Shown here: positions 12,094 to 25,684 of the stretch, piece after piece
Layout of the letters: each line of letters opens with the position of its first letter
How positions within the stretch are numbered: the first letter of the stretch is position 1
Assembly: GCF_023101765.2 (NCBI RefSeq)
Contig: NC_064215.1
Location: 4,774,001-4,838,000, forward strand
DNA length: 64,000 bases
From: Spodoptera frugiperda
Lineage: Eukaryota > Arthropoda > Insecta > Lepidoptera > Noctuidae
Reading direction: 5' to 3'
Notes under the pieces: model-generated
The model's input: only the letters and a program-made list of their open reading frames with translations
Told to the model about the DNA's origin: nothing
Database searches by the model: none
Made by a program: the position numbers and the translations under genes

Positions 12094-15000
12094 TGTCAAA
12101 ATAGCATTCTGAGTATGGAATATAAAACCAAAAATAATGCAACACATTTAGTTCATTCAGTTCATTAGTTCAGTCATGTAGTTAATTAGCGTCGCAACTC
12201 AAAAATAAGAAATTTCACAATATCATTGGCAATCAATCGGAATCAAACTAATTTAAAGAGATATTTTAAATATTTGGTAAGGTTCAAAGTACCATCGGTT
12301 TGCCTGATAATCATAACAGTTACTGTAGCTTAGGTATACCTACATCATCAGATCATCATCAGAAGCAGTACAAGCATGTTGTGATGTAGGAAACTGTTTA
12401 GACAGACCGTCAATTTTGGGATAGTAATGGAAACTATAAATAACTTATTTACGGGATGTTAAGCTACAGAAGTCAAAGCTAATCTTAGTTCATTAGCTTC
12501 TCAGTCATTAGCTCAGAAGTGAACTAGTTAATTTGGTAATGTTAGTACTTAGTTAGAACTTGTGTGAATTACTAGTTAACTGCAGTTGTAAATTATCGGT
12601 AACTCGGTAACTGTTTCTTGACGTTTAACGTTAAAGTTTGTTACTTGTTCCAGTTATGATGGTAATGAGGTTAAAATTATAATTTTACTGATATTTTTTT
12701 TCTAATTGGTAATTACGAGTAGGTGCTGATGTGAGTTTTATGTTTATTTGTTAAGTAGATAGGTACGGTATTACTTGTATATTTTAAATTAATTGTTTTA
12801 ATTCATTATTTAGTTTGTTATCGTTTGTTCATATAGACGTGAAAACAAGACTGCTCAACAGGTTTTCCAAATTAAAGTTTTAGGTTACTTAAGAACAGAG
12901 TTTTAAAGGCGTTTTACCTTTCCTATGATACTATACTTATATTTATGTTTGCAATCATTGATCAAATTCTACAAAATAAAAAGCAGAACTAAAACCAGAT
13001 TGAAATTTGCAAATCTCCCAACATCTACTATACAAAGTTCCTAACACTCAATTACATAACACTTACCTGCAAACATACTTTAATACATACCTGTAAATAC
13101 ATTTTATACCCAACATATGTTTTAATTCTCCTATTTTACACTTGTTCCAAGCTATCCTAATCTTCAGATAACATTTAGACAGAACTGCGAGCAATTTAAA
13201 TTGCACCAGCCAATAAGAGCTATGTTTGCAACTAAGATATGTAATCTCACAACTGCTTAAGTAATTACTTCTATTAACTTGGACAGTATTCAATTTATGG
13301 GGAAGATATTTACTTGGCACAGGTGTTATATAACAAACAGGTGGAATTATTTGTTTTTAAGTACAAAATTGCGGATGTGTTATCGTGTTAAATAATTGCA
13401 GGATTTTAGTGCTTGGCTATGTAAGTTGTGGCTTATAAGTAGATAATTAAAAAAGTTGTTATTTTGTAATTTCCTTAATGGATTTTCCCCCATTAGTACC
13501 ACCCACCAAGTAACGTAATTGACAGACCTATCCCGGGATACAATTGGTTCATAAGGCCAGAAATCTAAATGTCAAAAAAATATTAAATTAGATATGTAGC
13601 ATTTCCTTTGGTCTCGCAGAAAATTTAAAAAAAATGTTTACATTTCTTTTTGGGGTAATATTCCATCTCTCAAAAAAATACTTCCCCGAAAAAACACTCT
13701 GGTTTCCAATTTTCAAGTTTGACAGTCTCAGATGCCAGCTATAAGAAAAGCGGCCAGCGACAACGGTCATAAAGTGGAAGAAAAAAAATTAAATTTCAAT
13801 AAAGAAATCTAACCAATTAAAACAGCCACTATATTACAATAACAAGATGGAAAAGACATACCAGATAACATCAACCTTTGATGTTGATCCGGTGTGTACT
13901 TTTTATAGCAAAAAACACGTAATAATTACATATTCTATAGAACTGTAAGTACGTAACAATGGCGTCAGTGATAGCCTTCGTATGAACGCAGGACGAGCGC
14001 CATTATAATGGTATCGGCCTTCACTCCACATCTTATCATTAAGAGTAGCGGTATCACAAGATTAATGTTACCCTTCCCAATATAAATTTGGAGTATACGA
14101 TCATAAATTACATACAAGAGAGTGTAGAAATGATGTAGCCATGTTTGTTTTTTACAGCCTTTGAAATGATTAATAAATTGGTTCAATAATTTCAATCGTA
14201 AACATTAGGTCATCCACATATATCTATCTAGTCACGAGTGCTTGAAGTATAATACTGTATTTTTAGAGATCACTAATATTTTAGCTAATAGTAAAACTAG
14301 ACTCTAAAAGTCTTGAGCGTCCTCTTTCTAAGAAAGTTGACTTAAAAATTGGGCCATAACATGACATAAGTAATATAGAAACTGAGACACACTGCAAAAT
14401 GTTCCTACCTACATTTAAATGAAATTAAACGCATGCAATATATTAAGAAATCTACGAAACAGCGAAAACAACACTAGATAGTATGTAAATAAGCATCTAC
14501 ATTAATTCCGTGATGACATTATAATCAATTTTAATAATAATATCAGTATTTTCTCACATAAAACACTAATTAATTGGGTAATTAAGAGGATAGGTATAGG
14601 TAAATTATGGACTCTGTCTAGATTCTCGATTAGTTTTGCTATCTACAAAATCTAAACCACTATTTTGCATTAATTAACACTATAAATTATGAAGTTAATT
14701 GACTCGATACCTACCTATTTAAGAGAATTGTTTAATATTAGGCTGTTTCATTTTTTAAAAGTCTGCTGAAAATCGTTGGTATTAAATTAATTGAAATGTA
14801 CGCCTTACTCACGTGAACTATTGGAGATGTGATTCACTGACACATTTGATTTTAGCATTTTGGTACATTTCATATGGAAAATGCGTTTAAATATCTGTCA
14901 GTTAGAAGCAAAAACTTAATCATATTTTGAAACTTACACTGAGAGTCGTAAGCGTAACTTTATTCACAAAAACCCACAGATTTTTGTAATCTGTATTACT

Positions 15001-15428
15001 CCCATTTGATAGCTATCAATCTACAAATCTATTAGTAAACATAAAAATAATTCAAGCTCTCTATGAATAATAATAGTAATAAAATATTACAAATAGAATC
15101 ACAGTGAGCTTCTCTTTTAACTAATAAATATTAATACTACACGCAGCGCCAGAACTTACGATCGACATTCCAATAAAGTTTAATAAAATAAATTAAATGA
15201 AAGTATCGACCGTAAAGAAGATATAGGGTTATACTAATGTAATATTAATATTGAACATTGAAATACTAATAACAAACTATGTAGTACATAATGAGCAGTT
15301 CAAACGGCACCTTTTCACTTACATAATCAATTAATCACCCTAAAAGGAATTGGCTAAAAAGGTTGTCCTTTAAACTACATTATTGGCCTATATTTTTATA
15401 ATAACTATCGTGAGACATGCTAAATTAA

Positions 15429-15581
15429 CTAAAAATCCCGGTTTACTCACGTCAATTAATGGAGAAAAGCTCTATTAATTTCGAGTCACAGAGGGACTCT
15501 TCATCATGAGCAGCGTGCGTAGACGCGCCGACATCGCGCAGCCTACTGCGTCAATTTACGTGAGTAAGCCGTGATTTTTAG
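15429..15581. mobile_element. 153-bp MITE with imperfect terminal inverted repeats
   Basis: Left end CTAAAAATCCCGGTTTACTC and right end whose reverse complement is CTAAAAATCACGGCTTACTC, continuing with ACGT on both sides. A related fragment (cgccttactcacgtgaacta) lies at about 14800-14850. Confidence 0.7.
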
Positions 15582-15803
15582 TTGATTTACTTTATTGGCC
15601 TTTTGTATGCAGTATAAAAACATACAGAGCATCGTGAAAGTTATAATAGATTTCCAAATTAATATATAAGCCTATTCTGCTACTATGACTAATATACATA
15701 TACACATTTTAATACAAACGATGTCATGTATACAGGTACACAACACTACAACATCAGAACCTGTACTTAATAACCATGACGGAAATGCTTGTACAAAAGA
15801 GGG

Positions 15804-15947
15804 ATGGTGTTATGCGGAACGTTATCCATAGCCTGCAGACTTGCGCCTGCGCAGGCTATCCGGGATGACAACGGCGAGGTGCCCCGCAGCGAGCTCGCCT
15901 TTGTCGGCGGCGAGCCTGCGCCCGCGCAACGCGGCCACCGTAATTAG
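15804..15947 (+). other. Isolated GC-rich island with a 47-codon open frame
   Basis: A strongly GC-rich 120-bp block in AT-rich surroundings. The plus strand has ATG at 15804 (MVLCGTLSIACRLAPAQAIR, then DDNGEVPRSELAFVGGEPAP) to TAG at 15945; the minus strand is open across the same block. Base composition resembles the Mrtf exons, but open frames are expected by chance in GC-rich DNA and I recognise no family. It could be a real exon, a CpG-rich control region or a transposon piece. Confidence 0.2.
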
Positions 15948-16242
15948 CAACCGTTCATTAATCACGTATTCCCTTAGTGTGCTCGACAAACAAAGTAAAA
16001 GGCTTTTGACATTTATATTCAATTGAGTTTATGAGTATCATTGAAGTATTTAGAAGGTAATGAGTATTTCCTCCTTTTACGGTTTCGGTAGCCATGTTTT
16101 TAGTTTTACGTAATGCCTCTTAAATCTTCTAAAGGTAATGATTTTAGAAAAGTAGAAAGTAGTTAATTTGGTACTTAATTATTACTTTAAAGTTTAAACG
16201 ATACTCGGTAATAGTTTTGCCTTTTACAAAATTTCAATTTAT

Positions 16243-16412
16243 GGCAGTACGGTTGTTGCAGTGGTTGGGCAACCGGCTACCATGTAGTGGATTCGATTCC
16301 CGCACGTAACAACTCTTTTGTGATCCACTAATAGTTGTTTCGGGTCAGTGTGTTATGTGTGAACTTGCATGTTTGTAAACGCACCTACGACACAGGAGAA
16401 AAGTTAAAAAAA
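16243..16412 (+). mobile_element. tRNA-derived SINE family 2, copy 4
   Basis: Plus-strand copy: head atggcagtacggttgttgca with ggttgggcaaccggctacc, B box GGATTCGATTCCCGCACG, then aactcttttgtgatccac, tgtttcgggtcagtgtg and acacaggagaaaagttaaaa at the A-rich end. Confidence 0.85.
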
Positions 16413-17111
16413 CAGAAATAAGATTTATTGTATTACAATTCCTTTACTGTCACCAGCCAGATATGAACCGAATACGTCTCTTCTTTTAATCAATTAAATA
16501 ATCGTAAAAAATCCGTACGATACATCATTATTTACAAAAGAATCGTAAAACAGATTTACGATTGCACGCATCTACCCATTACTGGTACAATATGATACTT
16601 AACATATCCGTTAGTTAATTGCTTTTTTAACTGCCGGCTTACGGTTATTCAGTAATTTGGCAAACGTGTCGCGATATAATTTAACCAAATTAGATTTTTT
16701 CCACAGAATATTATTATCTATCTCGCCTAGGGAGCATCGAACTCATTTGCGAAGGTATTTTAATATAAAAAAGGACTGTTTGTGGGATTTTAATCGGCAA
16801 TTTATGTAGAAAAAGGTGTAAGGTTGGATTATTTACTATTAAAGTTATGTTTACTGGGTGTCTTGGAAAGGTTACTTTCAATCGTAAATTGTTATAAAAT
16901 ATTCATTTTATGTGTTCTTAGAGTGTCGAGAATTTATTATTTTAAAATTAAAATCTATACGTTTTACTAAGCATTTCAATTCTTTTTTTTCTATCTATCT
17001 TGTAAGCATATTATGAAAATATTTATAATATACTATATGTACTTAATATAAATGACGGCCCAAATACAGTAAGAGGTGCAAAGTTGAAAGATTTAGAGTG
17101 AGTTAGATACA

Positions 17112-17189
17112 GTTAACTGCCGAAAGAAAACTGTTGAAGGCGAATCCTCCGCTAAGCGTTGGTCACCAGTGACCGACATGGCGGTTAAC
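17112..17189 (+). mobile_element. 78-bp palindromic-ended MITE, copy 1
   Basis: Starts GTTAACTGCC and ends GGCGGTTAAC; the interior aaaactgttgaaggcgaatc, then cgttggtca, is shared with the inverted copy at 40960-41034. Confidence 0.72.
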
Positions 17190-20100
17190 ACACAATACAA
17201 TAGATACAATTTATTATAATTATAGAAATGCAATCCTCCTGTACATCGGTAACGGTATGAACTGTAAGCAATTTAAATCTGTATAAATCTATCCACGTGT
17301 AGTGATGGATCGCGGTAATCGTTTTTATGTTTGTTCCGTCCACCGTCCAGCTATTTGTCTGCAAAGCTATTGGGTACAGCCAACGGGCTTAGAATAGTTC
17401 TATGAATTACAAATATATAGGCATTACGAATAACATTTCTATAACAACCTTATATACCTATTAAATTCACAAGACAATTGCCTATACAATAAAATAGTAT
17501 TAAAAAAATATAATAGAAACTTTACAAACATTGCACAGCTCACAAAAACAAACGATTAGTCGACTATTGAATTATTCTCATCCGTAACTTAACGGATATT
17601 ATAATATTAACAAGTATCTAGACGTAATTATCTGTGACTAATTACTATCTACTCAGATGAAAGCATATAAAACTTAGAATTAGCATGCAAATTGCGAGAC
17701 AAAAATAAAACAATGGATGAAGCGAAATGAATAATTTTTATCGCTTTCCAACACTTAATAATCTAGTCTTGTTAGAATATTCTGGATGGCTATCTTAAAA
17801 AAACCAACTGCTATATATATTGTAAGCTTGCAAATAAGAACCAAAACGTGCAAAAATATACGCAAGGCATCTCTGATCGCTTAAAGATGCGACTTTCTAA
17901 ACTGTCTGAATGCGACATTAAAATCGCATAAAAGCATTTGCAGCTTCGATCATGTGATTCGCGGCTCGCGTCATATGAATTTTATCAGTCGACTCGTCCT
18001 CTCACTTTCTTGCAGCGACGGGCGCGTGGGATAACACATAACAAGCGTTTATGATCTATTCTATAGAGCAGCCCGCAGCTGCCCAATCCAACCACTTTTA
18101 CTTTCAACCTCATCTCAGGTGAAGAGGTAAAACACTCGTGACATCACTATTACATGAACTAGTCACTAGCCAGTTCATTTTTAACCACATTTCGACAAGT
18201 TAACTCTCTAAGATTACTTGTAATTATTTAGAAAGTACATGGTTACGTAACGTTGAAGATGAGCTGAAGTAATCAGTACATTCGATATTCTGTGAAGTAA
18301 ATACGCGTCATTACATTTGATACATGTATTGTGTATTGTAGCGAGACTTAATTATTAATGGCTGCTGTGTGTTCTCGCTTTCATTGTTATAAATATTAGC
18401 GTGAGGCACACGACAATTTGTTTATCTAGCGATGGGATCATGTCATGATGTCGCTCATGCGTGGGCCGCACACGTATCAATGTCACCGCGATACCATCAC
18501 ACGATGACAGCGAGGTGCCTTACTGTCAGTTCTAGTTCGCTAATGCTCCGATGAACTTACAATGAAAACAATAACGTAACGCTATGATTTGACATGATTT
18601 CTACAATTCTTCTGAACAATTGTGTAAGTCGAGTTCACTCGTAGAAAATAGTCCATTGTCTAAGTTCACGGTCTGTCAATATGTGCGAGTATCTTCAGTA
18701 CGAGATGTAATACAATTGGACAATATCTCGCGCGGTATTTTATGAAGACATTTCAATTGTGTCTTTCTAATGATTAAACTGTAACGTCTTTATACACACG
18801 ACTTACTTTGACGATGCAGCCGATATTAAAAAAAAGTAAAATGTTTGCATGCAACATATCGCCAATACGCATCACGCTGCATGCATTAAACCAGTTTTAT
18901 AAAATGCTGTAGTGCATGTATAATATGTCTATGTTTTACTCATAATGCTAAAGTAAACAGTATATTACAGAAATGTAAAATGCACGAGATTAAGAACACC
19001 ATCATTTACATCATTAAGTTCAGAGTTATGCCAAAATTCTTAAAAGTTATCCAAGGTGTGTTGTTAGGTACCTAGGTATAAACGGCACTATTAACGTTAT
19101 GACTCAGAGACATCCCTATTATGTAAGTCTAAACACGCTTTTCTAGATAACATCTAGATACAAGATACCTGATGTCCTTTCTACCAGATTTCTCCTCCGT
19201 CATCGTCACGTGAGAGGAAATCAAGAACTTCACTAAAGACCAAATTCCGTGTGATGACTTACATTTACAAACATACAACTCGAACAATAACCAGATTGTA
19301 TCACCGACAAACGATCGCCTAATTGAATTATAAACATCTTAACCGTCTTTCTATTATTGCAAATTGTTCGAAATTGCTTCAAAGCGTTGGAAGCGCATTT
19401 AAAATAAAATTACGAGACGAGTCATATGTAACATTATCTCGGGAGATTACTCAGGAATCTCTTCGTAGAAGTGTTTGTCGGGTATGCACTGAGATAGTGC
19501 ATGCATGAGCATGAATATCAAGGCAGGAATCTAAGTGTAATGAGATAGTTTGTGGGTTAGATGCCGACGCCCGCGACGAGAATAATACCCGGCCTTTAGG
19601 GCATAACTTTAATTCCACTGGCAACCGCGAACGAGTTTATAGTCATGCGAAGCTGAAATGAAAGCGATCATAAATTTGTATTAGTTCTGAAGGAAATAAT
19701 TAAATTAAGTGTAACGCTCTGAGGCCCTTGTTCGGTAGATAATGTAACATAACTCCTGGGCAAAATGTTGTTCAGCCCATCACATCCATTTTGCTTTAGT
19801 TACAAGTCAGTTAGCTAGAGGCACAAATAAAATTGCCCTGAGCTATAACTGAAATACGTAAATAAGCCTGGTAACTACTTCTCACCACATCAGAATTACT
19901 TAATGCAATCAGAGCCAGATGCTTAGCAATCATATCTGTAACCAACTAGGCCAATGAGGCAGTCAGCTAATGAAAACAATTTCACTGAAATGATCTTCAT
20001 GAATAACTTTACGATCATTTCATGCTAAACTATGCAAAACATTTGCGTGAATGTTAAAATCTAGGTAAAACAGAAACTTAATTAGACAAGAGAGAAAAAA

Positions 20101-20793
20101 TAAACAAAACATTGGTGTACGAATTTCTAACGTAACTCAATGACCTAAGATCTTGTTTTATAATTATGTCTAACTTTCTACGGTCGTAAGATAATGTAGT
20201 CAAAATAACTAGTTTGTCTAGTTAGAAGCTAGTTCGTGAATTCGACCACTGGTCAACCTGATACCGTACATGTGTAGCATGGTAATAACATATAGTGTGT
20301 GTAAAAAATCTAATTTCTCATCTGTTCATTGTTTGTCGGTTCATTTACATGATGAATCGACATTAAATTTTGACGCTTTCAATTTTTTTTTGTCGATTTC
20401 GCGCAGCGCTGCGTTCGACACAAACAAATTAACGGTCGATCAGGATCCAATCTAAAGTAGATCGCATCTCTGATATCTTCATATCTCGCCACTCAATTAC
20501 TGGCGAGTGCTTAAATTAATCAACATTATTCACGTTAGCTGCTCTGCTTGTGGTTTTTTCCGGACACTCCACGACTTACTCGTATTGTTCTTTATAACAG
20601 ACCACCAAGCTTATTTCCCCCGAAGGTATAGGCAGATTTGTATAGTATTTTTTGCCATTATATTGCTAGTTCTTAGTAGTGGGGGATGAACCGTTTACTT
20701 CGCTTCTTTCACATTCTTATCCTTTTCTATGTCTTCTATTTCCATTCTCACCAAACAGACGTCATGTGTCATAGATAATAGCAACAGACTAAG

Positions 20794-20869
20794 TACTTAG
20801 TACATACACTTAGTATAGACATAATAGTAAAAATCTTAGATACTTAGTACATACACTTATAGTATAGAC
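20794..20869 (+). repeat. Local duplication of a 27-29 bp unit
   Basis: tacttagtacatacacttag-tatagac at 20794-20820 recurs at 20841-20869 with a 2-base insertion (cttatagtatagac), 20 bases apart. Confidence 0.75.
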
Positions 20870-21659
20870 TTTGTTCAACCGTGGATCAATTAATTTCCAG
20901 GACCTACCTCCGTGTAGTGATTCTCTTTTAAGTTTTATTGTTTAAAACGCGCCTGGAATATCCATTTATTATCACTTGTGTTATTTATTGTGTACTTTCA
21001 GCAGCTTTTGTTAAGCCTATTTCAAACAGAGATAGAATCACTCGCTTTGTAAGTACAAATATTAATAAAGCTTTCTTAAAACTATCTCTTTACATTTATT
21101 TTACGTTGATTAATTCCAATAGTGTGTGATTTTTGTCTAGAATAAAATTTTATTCATCTACACAGCTAGGTAATGCAGTAGGTATTATTATTCTTGATTG
21201 TAAATATCCATAGAAATGTACGGGCAGCAATGAGCAGTGATTTTAATGCTCGATAAATTAAAAGGAATTTTGGACAGCTTTTATGACAGTCGCGTAAAAT
21301 AAAATGTATTTATTTTCTCACAAAAAGTCGCAGTTGGTCACGATAAGCTGAAGCCACCAGTGACGGTCACGCTACAACTAATTCTTTACGCTACACTAAA
21401 TATTTTTTACTGGCCACACATAACAATGAATCCACAGAGAAATGTTGGTAAAAATAAAATAATTTCATTTGAAAACATTTACAAAAAGTACGTTCAATGT
21501 CAATTTACAAGATTAAACAAAAAAACTGAAGGTTACACGCAGAGCAGCGAGAGACATAACAAAAGCTCAACGCTACGTGTTGCAAGCAGAGCTTAGGTAT
21601 TTTTCTCTAACTAGATCGCCACACAACGTCTACGTACTCTACATGTACTGCGTAACACA

Positions 21660-21773
21660 CGTAGCTTGCTACAGCTTCACTGCTACGCAACGTTAACGTA
21701 GCTTGCTATAGCTTCAATGCTACACTCTCTACGTATAGCTTGCTACAGCTACTACGCAATGTCTAAGCTTGCT
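21660..21773 (+). repeat. Degenerate tandem array, about 35-bp unit, three and a bit copies
   Basis: Units begin cgtagcttgctacagcttca at 21660, cgtagcttgctatagcttca at 21697, cgtatagcttgctacagct at 21732, and a last partial agcttgct at 21766. Lengths 37, 35 and 34. GCTACG-rich. The flank (21560-21600, gctacgtgttgcaagcagagct) looks related. Confidence 0.75.
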
Positions 21774-24063
21774 GATTTAACCTGGTTACGACCATTACAC
21801 AAACTTTATAACTAATATTATGTTTAACGGAATTATCTAACAATTCGCAATCACTTCGAGTGCATTTATGTATTTTTTATTAGTTTATAACCAATTTATG
21901 CATTGTGTTTTTATAAAAATGGTGAATGAAATTAATCCATCTAAGGATCGAATCTGAGTCCAAGTCAGAGACAAACTTTGAAAGAGAAGTTTCAGAATTC
22001 TGTTTTGTACATAATGTTGTAAACAAATTCAATCGACTTGAAAATCGTGCTTACATAATTTGCCCGAGCACGGATGATTCGGCGCACACTCGAGCCTCCA
22101 CACTCGCTCGCTATCAATAGGGAGCACTGACTCCTGTTGTAACTACTTAACTTTTTTCGTATTTTTTTCTCCTCAATCCACTGACATTGACATGACGCGT
22201 CCATGTAACATTAGCGCGCGAAACCTAACACTTCGCGGTACCAGACGTCAAAATATTGCTAAGATCAAGCAATCAACTGACAGGATCAACAACACCTTTT
22301 TGTTAATCAACCGTTAAGTCGCCTATTAGTCAGATAATAGTCATAACTAAATATGTTATTATAGTGTCCATTACAAATTGTATATTCTCCGGCTAATGAA
22401 TATTTATATGCGTTGCTGTAATTTTATTTGATATTTCTGCTATTTAAATGACGCTATGATTCGCGTTAGGCATCCATTTTATGGTTTGGCGTCACGCTAT
22501 GTGTGGATAAGTTTCAATTTAAGATATTATGCTTAATGTCATATTTTTATTAACTCAACGACCGTGAAAGTTTATTACAGAAATCGTTTCAAATTTTCCA
22601 TGCGGTTTGTGAGTGCTATTGAAGTTTACGATCTTCTTAGAAAAGTGGCTTTCAGCTCGACGTAACTTCAAGCAATATTTTTTTCAATAATTTATATATT
22701 TATACAGTGTGTTTGTAAATATGTACGGTACCTAATTGTATCGTATATCTATTACATCATTGACCAATTATTATACATATATTACCTAAATATTCATTTG
22801 CACCATACATATTGTCTCCGCAACTGTGGCATTATTTGGCCTTTGTACTATAATTGTGCATAAATTAAAATAAAAATAAATTTAATAAGAATTAAAATGC
22901 CATTGTTAAAACCCACAAAAAGTAAATAAGCTCCTCAATCTACATTCCCAAGAAGATAGACATGAGATAAGCAGCGATAGTTCATACGTTAAGGCATTAG
23001 CATACATCAATAACTTCGATAAGTCCACGCTTCACACCACACAATAGGCAATTTATATAGAAAAAGTCTATTACTCTGTCTATACATATATGCATAATAT
23101 GCTTCCATTATAATATTATACAGTTAACAGCGTTTATTTGGCACGGGTTTCTATACAAACTTTTAAATCAAAAATAATATTCTAATGGAACTTATTACTA
23201 ATATGCATATCAGAGATTATGTTTGTGTAACGGAATGAATTACACGCTGATGAAGTTGCGGGCACAGATATCTATACTTTTGTGTCCGAAAATCATCATC
23301 CCACGCGGACGAAGTCGTGGACAAAAGTTAGTTGAAAAAATAGATATTGTCTTACAGAATAAAACATTTTATACTTCATCAAATGAATTAAATATACCTA
23401 TTAATTTCTAAATTCACATAAAAAAATCGCAGAAAAATAATTATAGGAATAAACAACGATCCATCACAATAAAGTACAATACTACCATCGATGCAGTTTT
23501 TTCATGAAACTTATATAAGATTGAATTACAAACACGTGTCTTATTTTAAAGTTTCCATTTTCATGAATTTGAAAGTTTATCTTCAAAAGTTTGTATGAAA
23601 ACCCATACCACGAAACGCTCTTTGCACCTTCGACGGTCGATCGTCACACGTTTTTTTTTTACAGAGATAAAAAAGTGATCACGACTGGAACCTCATTTGT
23701 CACAATTAGTCAAACATTTTGTACTAAGATCACAAGGTTATAATACTTCTATGTGATTATTGTATTTTTTATATTACTTACATGTACCCTTGACAGATAT
23801 GAGTGACTAATATTTTTTCGTATGATTGATGTAGTTAGTGTACTGAGTTTTATGTATGTATGGTATTATGTTAAGTCATTTTCGACTAGGGTCATTGTTA
23901 GTGTTTCTTATACTGAACAATGGATTACGAATTAATACACACTTACAATAAAAATCATGTGACGAAAAAACCGAGATTTTATGTTGATTTTCTAGTTCCA
24001 AGTATTTTAAAATTAAACCTTATGTAATATGAGTTTGTTTAAATTTAGATTAGATTTGGATTA

Positions 24064-24120
24064 TAGCCATGTTTGTCCCAAAGCAGAGCAAAGGCCTCCC
24101 TACCCTCCTTCCACTCCTCT
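24064..24120 (-). mobile_element. RTE 3' tail remnant
   Basis: gtcccaaagcagagcaaagg followed by cctccctaccctcc is the reverse complement of a ggaggcctttgctctgctttgg-type end, close to the end of the RTE at 9455-9480 (ggaggcctttgttcagcagt). Only the last tens of bases are present. Confidence 0.45.
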
Positions 24121-24208
24121 CTGTGCAAAGTCTTTGAGAGTTGTTTATTAAACCTTAATCTTAATCCATAATTATTTTGCCTATATTATGGAGAAAGCAA
24201 GAACGTTA

Positions 24209-24496
24209 CGACTGCCTCGTTGGTCGAGTGGTCGCAAGTGCGACTGCCGAACAAGGGGTCTCGGGTTCGATTCCCGGGTCGGGCAAAGTATTACTGGGCT
24301 TTTTTCGGATTTTCGAAAAATTTCTCAGTTGTAGCACGGAGTCTGGAATGGTGTCCAGGATATGGCAATAGGCTCACCCCCTATTACATGGGACTTTAAC
24401 ACAAAATGGTGAAAAGTGGGTGTACATTGTATAGCGGCATTACGTGCCGTAATGTGCACCTCTGCCTACTCCTTCGGGGATAAAAGGCGTGACGTT
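24209..24496 (+). mobile_element. tRNA-derived SINE with perfect 12-bp target-site duplication
   Basis: Flanked by GCAAGAACGTTA on both sides (24197-24208 and 24497-24508). The 5' part is tRNA-like: A-box-like tggtcgagtgg (about 24221-24231) and a perfect B box GGTTCGATTCC (24264-24274). The body runs through cccctattacatgggacttt and ends tcggggataaaaggcgtgac, without a long A tail. The intact duplication indicates a fairly recent insertion. Confidence 0.9.
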
Positions 24497-24889
24497 GCAA
24501 GAACGTTATAACTATTCAAAAACAATATGAATATTTTTAATGTTTTATTTACTTCAAGAACAGTTTTTAAAATAGTAAATAAATTCTAAAAGTCTAAGCT
24601 AGGTCTTAAACACATGGCAATCTTGCGAAGTCGCTCGTAACAGTCAATTAGAATAAGAGTTACTCCTTTGCAGTCACGTTTGAGGAGTAAACGTTAAAGG
24701 ATTTAAATACAGAATAAACTCAACTTTGGCTATTTAGATGCAGATATGTAAAAATATTGAGGCTATAAAGCGTATTTGTTTAAATGATATTCTTCATAAA
24801 CTTTTATTATAGTTTAAAATTAATATTTAAGAAAATTTTAATTTTCTTACAACTTTTTAATCTAAACTGCGAGTATATTTTATTGAATA

Positions 24890-25050
24890 CTAGCTGGCCC
24901 GGCAAAGTCCTTATCACCCCAAACATTTTTTTTTCTCACCATTTAAGCCATCCGTGGACTTTCACAAATAACTTAAGATCAACATTTGCCAAATCGGTCC
25001 AGCCGTTCTCGAGTTTTAGCGAGACTAACGAATAGCAATTGATTTTTATA
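24890..25050 (+). mobile_element. Degenerate retroelement fragment (actagctggcccggcaaag family)
   Basis: Starts actagctggcccggcaaagt and ends aaatcggtccagccgttctc, gagttttagcgagactaacg, then TA-rich. This is a widely dispersed insect repeat; the autonomous source is not evident. Confidence 0.55.
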
Positions 25051-25532
25051 CATATATAGAGATAGAAATCATCAATCCATCAATATAATACCTATCTTCC
25101 AGTATAAGTGAAGAAAACTAAATACTTCTATTCCTTTAAACATCACCATCGAAACATTTGATTTTGCGCAGTCACATTCACCACTTTAGAACCAAAGAGG
25201 CACTGCACTAACCTACACTCAAAGAACGTTAAAGGCCACATTATAACCAAGCAGAGTTAATTAATGAGTGTCGAACAATAACTAATGTGACTAATGAACA
25301 GACAGACTGTAGCACGGTTTGTTATCCTGTATCATCGTGTGAGTATCGGAGCTAGTAACATGTTCGTTGCATGGCTCACATAGCGTCAGTGCGAAAGTTT
25401 AATTAAAAGATATGTCAGAGTTATTGTCATTTTGTACAATGGGTGAGGTTTTATGGGGGAATATTTGTTTAAATGATTGTTTGTTTATATTTTAAAGACT
25501 ATATTATATATAGTGTTTATAGTACTAGGTTT

Positions 25533-25668
25533 GATGGCCTCATTGATCGAGTAGTCGCAAATGCGACTCGGCAAGTGAAAAGTGGGTGTACATTGTGTAG
25601 TGGCATTACTTGTACGTGCCATAATGTTCACCTCTGCTTACCCATTCGGGAAAAAGGCGTGACGTTGC
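25533..25668 (+). mobile_element. Internally deleted copy of the same SINE
   Basis: The tRNA-like head (gatggcctcattgatcgagtagtcgcaaatgcgactcggca) is joined directly to the 3' body (gtgaaaagtgggtgtacattgtg...gggaaaaaggcgtgacgttg), lacking the B box and central region seen at 24209-24496. AGTACTA occurs on both sides and may be the remains of a target duplication. Confidence 0.8.
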
Positions 25669-25684
25669 ATAGATTAGAGTACTA

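Larger units (their letters stand above)
10121..15428. other. Noncoding AT-rich region
   Basis: Holds one truncated SINE, the 12.06-kb hairpin and a MITE fragment near 14.8 kb. Open frames at 13063-13320, 13588-13770 and 13965-14195 (minus) match nothing I recognise. Likely intron or intergenic. Confidence 0.5.
16413..24063. other. Noncoding AT-rich region
   Basis: Contains one small MITE (17.1 kb) and two short tandem repeats (20.8 and 21.7 kb). Moderately GC-rich patches at 17.95-18.1, 18.4-18.55 and 19.55-19.65 kb have no supported reading frame and could be control sequence. Confidence 0.5.

Noticed and set aside
21660..21773. CRISPR-like array
   Set aside because: Units drift in sequence and length without distinct spacers, in an animal genome.
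24209..24290. A tRNA gene, because of A- and B-box sequences
   Set aside because: No acceptor stem closes, the sequence continues as a SINE body, and it is bounded by target duplications.
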